From Rhabdophis nuchalis (taxonomy: Eukaryota; Chordata; Lepidosauria; Squamata; Natricidae): 64,000 nt of DNA. The translations under genes were made by a program, and so were the position numbers. Shown here one piece after another: positions 55,753 through 64,000 of the stretch. Position 1 is the stretch's first letter. Each line of letters starts with the position of its first letter. Under the pieces are notes generated by a model. The model had not been told where the DNA came from and made no database searches. It worked only from the letters and a program-made list of their open reading frames with translations. The stretch is from contig CM077648.1 in assembly GCA_039707465.1 (NCBI GenBank), positions 72,683,619-72,747,618 on the forward strand, in the 5' to 3' direction.

Positions 55753-57225
55753 CCCCTGATGTTCCATTACACTTTTACAGAGTACATTTTGTGTTCTCAT
55801 TTGCATTAAAAGACAAAGCTATTTTCTGGTATTATTAGCTGGTGATCAGATATGACAAGTATCATACATTATTTCATTTTAATTCTATTGAAAGTCTTTT
55901 TATACAATTTTAGATAATTGACATCTAAATATTTAGATACATAAAGATGTTTAAAGAAGCATAAGGCATACCCATAAAATATATATTATTTTATCTTATT
56001 AAAACACATTTCTACTTCTATTTTTCTCAAAAGTATGAACAAGGCTGATAATGTATATTTTTGCACAGTAAAATGTTAGGAGTAGCAGGTGTAGCAATCC
56101 CAGCTAACAGTTATCCAAAGTAACTGTTGGCCAATAATTGGATTGCATATTGTGTTTCTATTGTGATGAATATTTTAATTAGAGGCAGGCAGTAACAACA
56201 TTATAAATCAACTGGACAAAATATGTCGACAAATAATTATTACACCAAACCCGAATTAATGGTTATCTATATTAATGGGCCATATTACCACATCATTGTG
56301 TTTTAAGACTGAAATCCATTAAGCAATGCATCTCAATAACAATTTACGCATCAAAAAGTTAAGGAACGTAGCCACATGTGGGGACAAGAAGCAAAATAAT
56401 CTTTATAGTAATTCAAACTGTTGAAAATCATATATGAAATAGAAAAAATGTAGCTGTAACAACAGTGACATCTTAATTCAATATCCACATACAATCAAGC
56501 ATAACAATATATGAAGCACTAACATGTAACAACAGCTTTGGACTTATAACTGCTTCATTGATGATTTAATAGAAATTGAGCAGTCAGATTCTCCTACTGA
56601 ATTTACCTAAATCCAATTCTCCAAGAACTGTATATTAACTTTGTCATTAACCTATAATGGGAAATAGCAGCGTAATTAATATTACAATTTGAATTTCAAC
56701 TTAAAAAAAGGATATATCAATTCTTTTCCCTTCTGACACTACAATACGGTATCCCAAACTACTTTACAGATTATTTTCATACATCAGTCATCTGTTTCAT
56801 GATGTGTGGTCTAAGGCATTTTGCTGCTGGAACCAAATGGTTGCCCCCTATCCAATTGTATTTGTATAAACTGCAATACAGAATGTGGTACATTCTCCAT
56901 AGTGCAAGAGAGTATGCCAGGTTTAGGGATACAGAGCACGGCAACTGATGCTCACAGCTTCTCCAGTCCAAATAGGGTACCAACTGGAGGCTTTAGGAAC
57001 ATTTGTATACATGAGATTTTGAAACTATTTTCACATTGGGTTCCAATAAAATCATGCAATGATTTCTTGAGCTACTTCAACTCCACATTGTTTTATTGAT
57101 TTAAAAGACTTAAATAACCACTCATCTGGAAAAATACAACATGGGATAGCTCACAACAGCAGTAAAAATCAACATGAAATACAAGGAATAAAAGCAAAAA
57201 CCTAGTACCACCACCATTCTTCTCC
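55753..57225. other. AT-rich intronic sequence
   Basis: No feature recognised. Confidence 0.5.
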
Positions 57226-57229
57226 AATG

Positions 57230-57760
57230 CAACAAACTCTATTATCTTTAGGCTTCAACCTCACTTTATCCCAGCAACCACTCTTGAAAGCCTTCCAGAA
57301 GTCTAAGTGGCTGAGTCAAAGAGAAGGGTGTTCCACATAGGATGCTATGGAAAACACCCAATTCCTGGATCTCTCTAAATGCTATATTGATGTGATCTGA
57401 TGGAATAAACTGATAATTTTAGGGAGAAGCAATTCAGCAAATACATTGTCCCCATGGCATATAGGGCTTTAAATATGTGAATCAGCACCCTGAATTGCAC
57501 CTGAAAAGGAACCAATGCAGCTTGCACAACAGAAGTATAATACGAGTAACCAATGGCTGCTGAACACTGCACATTACTTTTTTGGACCACTTGTAGCTTT
57601 CAATTGAAGTTCAAAAACAGTCTCACATACAGCAGATTGCAGATTGCAGTAGTCCAACTGAGAAGTGACCAAAATGTGAATGATAATGAGCATGACTTCT
57701 TGATCAAGAAATAGGTGCAATTGGTGCATGAGAAGAAACTGTGCAAAGATACCCTAACTT
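57230..57760 (-). repeat. Old interspersed repeat, class not assigned (second copy)
   Basis: Contains CCTTCCAGAAGTCTAAGTGG, GGGTGTTCCACATAGGATG, CATATAGGGCTTTAAATATG, GGAACCAATGCAGCTTGCA and GCAGTAGTCCAACTGAGAAG, in the same order as 28100-29010. It is strongly diverged. Confidence 0.45.
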
Positions 57761-57843
57761 TTCAAACTACACTCCTTTTTGTGTGCATTGCTTGGAAAAG
57801 GGATAGACCTTCGTATAAGATTTGGAGAACAAAGGCAGTTTAA

Positions 57844-58440
57844 GTGAGAAAGAAAGATTTGAGAAGATCTTTCAAACAGATTTACTATAAATCTGCCTGG
57901 GGGCAGTTACTCTTACAGTTTACAAGGTTATATTTTTACCTTAGAAATATATTTTGCCTTTCTGAAATAGTACAAAATGGGGTGGCTAGAGTCCTGATAG
58001 GTCAAACACATCAAGTGAGAATAATGCTTACTTTGAAGTCACTGCATGAGTTACAGGCTGAATTCAAAGTGCTGGTTATTATATTTAAAACCTCTTACAG
58101 CACATTTCTGAGATATATCATGCAATATTTTTCTTTCCAAAATCCTGTCTGTCCTGATCCTCCAGAGAGGGCCTACTTCAGGTTCCCTCCTTAATATTAT
58201 GGAGCACTTGATTCCTGGTTTTACTGATGCCCCATACTTGACTGACATTTCAAAAACTCATTAAAGCAGGTCTTTGACCCTGAAGTTAATTTTAACTGAA
58301 TGCCACTCAGATATGTTCAATTTCTATTATAGATTTTTTTACTACCTAGATATGCCCTGCTCCTGATTTGATTTTGTTGTACTCATCCTGAGTCCCTTTA
58401 GATTTGGACAAGCGCTAAATATTGTAAAACAAACAAAAAT
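57844..58440 (+). pseudogene. Old LINE (CR1/L2 superfamily) RT C-terminus and 3' UTR
   Basis: Translation gives VQNGVARVLIG, LTLKSLHELQAEFKVLVII, FKTSYSTFLRY and PDPPERAYFRFP. These correspond position by position to VQNAAARAIMG, LLRELHWLPVVLRV, FKALHGSGPSY and SHREGLLRVP of the 38599 LINE. The 3' UTR ends with GTACTCATCCTGAGTCCCTT and a GCTAAATATTGTAAAAC tail. Substitutions and indels are numerous, so it is an ancient copy. Confidence 0.72.
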
Positions 58441-59235
58441 ATATAATATTGTTTATTTATTTTACAATACCTATATCCTGACTCCATGCAGAAGGGCATA
58501 GGGTGAGGTGTCACAATTCATTTAATATTATTAAGTATCATGAAAGCATATTGGATTTTTGACCTTGTTCAAATATCATGGCAATAGCTGTAGACACAAA
58601 TAACACTAAACCGGAATATTTTTAACACAATATGTTGAATAAGCCATATGAGTTTTAAGCCAAAAACCAAACCATGTTATAGGTCAGCTAAATGCTTTGC
58701 CATTAATGAATTTGTCTAATTTTATTTATTTATTTCTATTTTATTAAAACAGTTTTAAAGAGAACATAAAACCTACCACAATCTACAGTAATTCAAAATA
58801 AAGAAAACGAAGGAAAGAAAAAAGCACAGAAAGGATAAAAAGAAATAGAAGTTTTTAATTTCTTTGCTGCAAATACAAGTATGATAACAAAATTAACTCT
58901 TACTCTATGATTACAAAAAAGTTCACTTTTTTTTGATTATCCATTTTTCACCTAATTACTGAAACCGTAAGACATTAAATGCATTTCAGGAAATAAGTCT
59001 ACAAGGAGTTTCCTGTCAGTTATAAATGTAAATGTTGTATTTTTTCTAATCAAGTAAGTAAATTTAGCCATTTCTGCAATTTTCACCATCTTTACTATTG
59101 TCAAATCTTTTCACTTTTCAGCATAATCTTTTTGGAGCTGTCATATATAAAAACAAAATTCCATGTCTATCGATTTAGTTGCAAAAGAAAAATCTCTGAC
59201 TTCAATTGTGCTTTAATCTTTAAAATCTTCTGAAT
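58441..59235. other. Intronic sequence
   Basis: 58442-58510 (TTTATTTATTTTACAATACC, TATATCCTGACTCC) may be a short antisense LINE 3' end. The rest shows nothing recognised. Confidence 0.4.
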
Positions 59236-60130
59236 TAATGGAATAGAAGGGGAACTCATCAAATTTGCAGATGATACTAAACTGGCAGGAAGACACGTTC
59301 AGGATCCAAAAAGATCTTGACAAACTTGAACAATGGGCCCTATCCAGCAAAATGAACTTTAATGTAGAAAAAGGGAAAGCTTTATACTTAGGCAGGAAAA
59401 ATCAAAGGTACAAGTACAGATTAAGCGAGGTCTAGCTCAAAAACAGTAACTGTGAGAGGGATCTTGGACTCCTAATGGATGATCACTTGAATATGAGCCA
59501 GCAGTGTGCAGCAGCAGCCAAAAAAGCTAATACAATTCTGGGTGGTATAAACAGAGGCATAGAATCAATATCATGTTAAATATTTGTACTGCGTTATAAA
59601 ACCCTAGTAAGACCACACCTGGAATATTGCAACCAGTTTTGATCACCATACTACAAAAAAGATGTTGAGACCTTGGAAAAAGTTCAGAGAAGAGCAACTA
59701 AGATTATCAAAGGCCTGGAGACTAAAACACATGAAGAATGGCTGAAGGATTTGGGTTTGGCTAGTCTAAAGAAAAGAAGAATTAGGGGTGACACGATAGC
59801 AGCATTCTAGTTTTTGAGAAGCTGCTGCAAAGAAGAGGGGGTCAAATTATTCTACAAAGTACCAGAAAGCAGGACAAGGAACAATGGTTGGAAACTAATA
59901 AAAGAGAGAGGCAACCTGGAATTAAGGAGAAACTTCCTAACAATGAGGACAATTAACCAGTGGAACAGCTTGCCTTCAGAAATTGTGGGCATTCCATCAC
60001 TGGAGGTTTTTTAGAAGAGACTAGACAGCCACTTATCTGAAACAGTATAGGTTCTCATGCTTGAGAAGACCTCCAAGGTCCCCTCCAGCTCTATTCTGTT
60101 CTCTTCTGTTCTCTTCTGTTCTGTTCTATT
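59236..60130 (+). mobile_element. CR1 LINE 3' part with microsatellite tail
   Basis: From GGAACTCATCAAATTTGCAG (RT motif C, KFADDTKLAG) through TCTTGGACTCCTAATGGATG, CCAGTTTTGATCACC, CAGAGAAGAGCAACTAAGAT and GAGGAGCTGC-like sequence to the C-terminus (GWKLIKERGNLELRRNFLT, INQWNSLPSEIVG, about 59870-60000). The 3' end is CTCCAAGGTCCCCTCCAGC followed by a TTCTGTTCTC/TTCTATT microsatellite (60090-60130). Several stops and frameshifts are present. This is the sense counterpart of the antisense CR1 ends at 34-42 kb. Confidence 0.9.
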
Positions 60131-60629
60131 TTGTATTTGAATCTATTTATTTTTTTATTTTTTACATGGACACCAAACAGGATAAAATATTCTATTGTTT
60201 ATATTGCCAGCAAATATTCAAAATATCTTTATTCATTATACACATTTATCTGGTAACAAATCCCAACAATACATTATTTTATTAAAAAAATATCTTTAAG
60301 ATTAGAACTTTATGTAAATTTGAACCCTTCCAACAACATATTTTTCTACTGATCCATTTGTACATTGTAACAATTTTTGGCCCATTTTATCATATATATT
60401 TTCACTTATCCTTCTTTCAACTTATCCTCATATTTCAACAAACGTTTAATGTTCATCATTAGTATATAATTTATTTTGCCAAATTGTGTTTTACATTGTT
60501 GAAAACCATAACATCTTTTATCTGCTTTAAACCTTTGTGATAATTGTACCTACAAAACCCTTGACAGTATATCCTTTTATTTTAAAATCTTCCGTCAATT
60601 TCATTTTACAATCCTGTTGACTGTACATC
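60131..60629. other. AT-rich intronic sequence
   Basis: No feature recognised between the CR1 tail and the target duplication of the L1-type element. Confidence 0.5.
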
Positions 60630-61489
60630 AAGGTAAGTTAGCCAAGTTGCTTCCGGTCTCTTGGAGGAGACGGAGGAGTCTTCGACTCTTCCGCCGTTTT
60701 GTTTCTTTCACTGCCCCCCAAGGGGTAGGGATTTCCTTTCAAAGGAATCCTGCTGTACGGCCGGCTTGCCTGGATTCCCCTGTCCTGACGGCGGTCGGGG
60801 GGGGGGTCCTTGTCTTCGACCCAGGAGTGAGAGAACATGCTGCGGGGGGCTTGGTTCCCTTCACCTCCGGAGGTTTGGAATGTTTAGTGCTTTGAAGAGA
60901 ATGGATCTGTCGGAGTTGGAAACCTGTCTGAGACTCTGACTTCAAAGTGGAAAGTGAGTGACTTTTTTCCTTTTGCTGGCAACCTTCACTTAACAAGGCG
61001 ATGGAGGGGGGAGTTTGCGAAACCCCCCCTTGGATAAGCGGCGCTGTGAATTTGCTTCCTCGGCTGGGGAATGCACAGGATATCACCTCCAAGCTTTCTT
61101 AATGATTTAAAGTCCTTCTGGAATGGTTGTGAAAGCTTTAGAAGTCTGGCAAACAATTTGCAATTTCACACTTTGTTGATTCCCGGCGGCTCCCTGTTGG
61201 GCGGAGAAGATGGCGTTCCTTTGTTCTTCTGAGACATTAATTAAAGCTGTTTGCTGACATTCTCCGGAGAAGGGGATTGCCTCTCCTTTCTTTTACCTAA
61301 TGCTCTGTTTGAATCATTGATCTTTCCCCTGAAGAGCCTTCTTATCTTCTATGCCTGATTTATTGTGGATTCTCTCAGGATTTTGATTTAGCACCATCTG
61401 AAAATTTGTTTATCAGACTGCTTCTCCTTGCTCCGCTAATATCTTCCCAGCAGCCGCCATTTTACTGGCACAGGAATAAACTTTCCCCC

Positions 61490-62359
61490 ATGGCTTCAAA
61501 AAAACAACCTAAAGTCACTTCGATGTTATCTGAAAAACCTAATACAGATGCAAGATTAACAGCTGTCGAAGAAACCCTTGCAATTTTGGTGAGAGAGATC
61601 CAGGAAATGAGGAAAGACCATGTCAGTTCCAAATTAGAACTTTTGGAGGTACAGAAGAAATTAATGGAAAATTCACGAAAGACTGATGAGCTGGAGGAGG
61701 GGCTGGGTGGGGCAAAGGGGGAGCTCAAAAGCATTAATAATGAAATTAGCGATTTAACTGGTCATATGTCTAGGATGGATTTTGAAAGAATGTCATATTT
61801 TTTAAGATTTCAGAACGTTCCTGAGGAGAGTGGGGAAGATTTACAAGAATTAATGAGTACAATTTTAGCAGATTACCTACACAGTCCTAAGGAAGAATTA
61901 AGAGGTGACATCGATCTGATTTATAGAATAAATTCAGCATATGCCAGGATAAATGAAGTACCTAGAGAGATACATATTAAATTTGTTAGAAGGTCGACAA
62001 GGTAAAGAATATTGAGGGCGCAGAGAGACAACCCCCTAACTTATCAACAGAAGGAGATCACCATCTTGAAACAGGTCCCAAAGAAAATTAGAGAGATAAG
62101 ACGGAAGTATTCCTTCTTGTCCAAAAGATTATTTAAAAAGGGGGTCTGGTTTAAGTGGGTGATGCCAGAGGGAATGTTGGTGTTTTGGGAAGGGGGAAGA
62201 GTAAGAATTAAAACAATTGCAGAGGCGCAAGCCTTTCTTGAAAAACACTCCCTAACCCTTGAAGATGACAATGGGGGAGCAGAGGCGGCCGCGGCGCCGC
62301 CCGCTGGGGGCCAGGGGGAAAAAGATACAATTGCCAAGAGACTTAGATCTCAAAAATGA
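61490..62359 (+). pseudogene. L1 ORF1 protein with one premature stop
   Basis: The start is ATG at 61490 (MASKKQPKVTSML), the position equivalent to MGPKKPP in 48573-47659. It encodes a coiled coil (LLEVQKKLMENSRKTDELEE region), an RRM-like domain (MDFERMSYFLRFQNVPEE, YRINSAYARINEVPREIH, KFVRRSTR) and a C-terminal domain (ILKQVPKKIREI, WFKWVMPEGMLVFWEGGR) to RLRSQK. A TAA at 62003-62005 replaces the residue after RRSTR, and the same frame is open on both sides. It is 289 codons long including the interrupted position. Apart from that stop, the reading frame is undamaged. Confidence 0.9.
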
Positions 62360-62474
62360 CTTTATTTTAGTATAATACAATGTTGTTTGGATGTTTAAAC
62401 ACGTTTGCTAGCACTGTTCTTTTTATTATAACTTTATAATAAATAAATATTATAATAAATAAAGTACAATTGAT

Positions 62475-62637
62475 CCTTTTCAACTGTCATTTGTCGGCCA
62501 TTTTATTTCAACTGTCATTTGTCGGCCTTTTCATTTGCCTGGAGAGAGATTCCTATTGTGGCTGTCACTGCTTTCTGTGTTCCACCTGGCGCTAAGACCA
62601 ATTTCATTGTAATTTTATTATTACAATGACAATAAAG

Positions 62638-62699
<62 letters not shown>

Positions 62700-62710
62700 T
62701 ATTATTATTT
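62475..62710 (+). mobile_element. L2-like remnant inside the L1-type 3' UTR
   Basis: AACTGTCATTTGTCGGCC occurs twice (about 62480 and 62508) and matches the endonuclease segment of the L2-like LINE (complement of about 15205-15225). It is joined to an L2 3' end (CCAATTTCATTGTAATTTTA, ACAATGACAATAAAG) with an (ATT)n tail (62638-62710). The middle of L2 is missing. The piece lies wholly within the L1-type insertion bounded by target duplications. Confidence 0.8.
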
Positions 62711-62911
62711 GCATCTCTGTCCACTTTGTAGTATGTATATATAACTGAAATATCTATTTTGTGTATGAAGACTCAGATGGAGTCGATGATTTCGACGAGA
62801 AAGTTCTTAAAATGTCTTTTCGCACCTTACCCTTACCTTTTGTATACAAAATTTGTAAAACCCAATAAAACTTTTCTTATTTAAAAAAAAAAAAAAAAGG
62901 TAAGTTAGCCA

Positions 62912-63084
62912 TTTATGCATGCTTATCATTTCTCATCTATGAAATGTTTCTTGTGCTGAAAGCCACAGAAGTGCTTTTGGGCACAATCTAAATTTATATT
63001 TATTCCTTACTCTAACGATAATCCGACTGACATTTTTGAAATCTATATAGAATATAATATTCTTTATTGGCCAAGTGAAAACGG
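62912..63084. other. Intronic sequence
   Basis: No feature recognised. Confidence 0.4.
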
Positions 63085-63373
63085 GCTTTTTTTTTGGTCA
63101 AAAAAATTGCATGCATAACCTTATGGAGGCTTATAGAGTGCTGCTGGGGCCGGGGGGGGGCGGCGCAAAATTGCCCTTTTTTGTTTATTTCTGCACTCCC
63201 CGGCTCCCAGGAGCTCTCTGAAAGCCTCCATAAGGCTCTGCACGGCCATTTTGGTGAAGGGGGCGGGGCTTCAGGAGGCCAAAAATGCTGTATTTGGTGT
63301 ATATGACGCACCCAGATTTTCAGCCTCTTTTTAGAAGAAAAAAGGTGTGTCTTATACTCTGAAAAATATGGTA
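63085..63373 (-). mobile_element. TACCGTA-family TIR element, left end only (antisense)
   Basis: Read on the minus strand it begins TACCATATTTTTCAGAGTAT, AAGACACACC, then CTCTAAAAAGAGG-like sequence and GGGTGCGTCATATAC, corresponding to 31068-31340. It includes the GGAGGCTTATAGAGTGCTGC block in complement. The rest of the element is absent. Confidence 0.8.
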
Positions 63374-63734
63374 TGATCTGCACTGACAATAAAGAATTAT
63401 TATCTGTCCTTAATAATATGAGAAATTTCCTGACAATATGAGAAAAATACGGTACTTGGTTCAGCTGTTACCCTATACCTTCTAATTTCACCCAATTAAA
63501 CATTACAAACAGACACAAGATTTTTAGTAGTATATCAATGAAATTCTTTAGATGAGAAAGATCCAAATACAGATCTTTCAAGATATCAAAACCCATATTT
63601 CTTATTTGTAGTTTGAAAGCTACAAATATATACATAAGAAATCTTTGATTTAAATAGCAATAGCATTTAGGCTTATAAACTTCCCCACAATGGAAGTGCT
63701 TTACAGCCCTCTCTTACATATAGAAGCATTATTT

Positions 63735-63895
63735 TTACATTGCCCTCAACAATCTGGGTCTCATTTTACTGACCTCAGAAGGATGGAAAGCTGAGTAAAC
63801 TTTGAGCCCTGCCAAGATTGAACTCCAGGCTGTGGGTAGAATTTGCCTGGTATATTGCACTTGTTCTACTGTGCCACCAAATAATGATAAAGCAG
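63735..63895 (-). mobile_element. tRNA-derived SINE, antisense, diverged
   Basis: The plus strand carries CATTTTACTGACCTCAGAAG, GATGGAAAGCTGAGTAAAC, TTGAGCCCTGCCAAGATTGA and CTACTGTGCCACCA. These are the complement of a tRNA-derived squamate SINE with head TGGTGGCACAGTA (A-box side) and a GGTTCAAAT-like B box. Confidence 0.6.
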
Positions 63896-64000
63896 CAGCC
63901 ATAATTTGTTAATTGGTCATAGTTTCTGCCACTAAATTTGCAAATTCTTACTTTTAGTATCAGAACAAGAACAAAACTTTTTAAAATATCTGATCTTCCA

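Larger units (their letters stand above)
60645..62896 (+). mobile_element. ORF1-only L1 element (HAL1-like), 2.25 kb, with 5' UTR, poly(A) and TSD
   Basis: The direct repeat AAGGTAAGTTAGCCA flanks the element (60630-60644 and 62897-62911), and the 3' copy follows directly after a poly(A) run (62882-62896). Inside: a GC-rich 5' leader of about 0.84 kb (60645-61489), ORF1 (61490-62359), then non-coding sequence with a nested L2 remnant (62475-62710) and a 3' UTR ending CCCAATAAAACTTTTC. No ORF2 is found. The leader, tail and duplication show that this is a complete retrotransposed unit rather than a random L1 fragment. Confidence 0.87.

Noticed and set aside
62515..62724. Poly-Asn open frame on the minus strand
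   Set aside because: Translation of the (ATT)n tail of the L2 remnant.
1..64000. Further GRIP1 exons (first exon or first PDZ exon)
   Set aside because: I looked for the expected neighbouring peptide segments on the minus strand by eye and found none with splice sites. Long introns make their absence plausible.

Overview
The window is vertebrate nuclear DNA, most likely from a squamate reptile and quite possibly a snake. Three things point that way. First, there is one recognisable host exon, an 81-bp GRIP1 exon on the minus strand with both splice sites. Second, the tRNA-derived SINEs resemble the Sauria/Squam families. Third, the CR1, L2, L1-ORF1 and hAT repeats have the sequence styles common in squamates, including a CR1 copy ending in an ATTCT/GTTCT-type microsatellite of the kind linked to snake CR1 elements. 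No bacterial-style genes, rRNA, tRNA genes or CRISPR arrays are present. If the GRIP1 call is right, almost all of the window is GRIP1 intron: 1-23636 lies downstream of the exon and 23718-64000 upstream of it.

Layout. 1-568 is the end of a hAT-type element. 2721-7476 holds a CR1 scrap and a CR1/L2-superfamily LINE whose reverse transcriptase is split by a 3.07-kb hAT-type element (3836-6907) with a perfect 8-bp target duplication. 8269-12102 has a small hAT element, a solo Ty3/Gypsy-type LTR and a 3.1-kb hAT-type element. 12772-15325 is a minus-strand L2-like LINE with a long open endonuclease/RT frame. 16638-22600 has hAT ends, a SINE split by a hAT element, and a 3.07-kb GC-rich terminal-inverted-repeat element (19124-22195) full of internal palindromes and duplications. 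23637-23717 is the GRIP1 exon. 24770-27440 carries small MITEs. 31068-32679 is a second element with the same end architecture as the 19-22 kb one.

33411-43182 is a head-to-tail array of three large units. Each unit carries a CTAC-rich minisatellite and a CR1 3' end holding the same hAT insertion, and the third unit is expanded by two LINE copies and an antisense L1 ORF1 piece. 43829-44905 is a partial relative of the 31-kb element. 47423-48683 and 60645-62896 are two L1-type elements that contain ORF1 but no ORF2, each bounded by a target site duplication. 49437-51457 is another large hAT-type element, followed by a SINE at 51508. 54826-55752 is the 3' end of a Ty3/Gypsy element with its LTR. 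57844-60130 holds an old LINE remnant and a CR1 3' end.

There is no operon-like logic here. The content is a host exon embedded in nested layers of mobile DNA whose insertion order can often be read from target site duplications. The observations most worth following are the two ORF1-only (HAL1-like) L1 elements, the shared end architecture of the TACCGTA element families, the three-unit array that duplicated after nested insertions, and the palindrome-rich interior of the 19-22 kb element.
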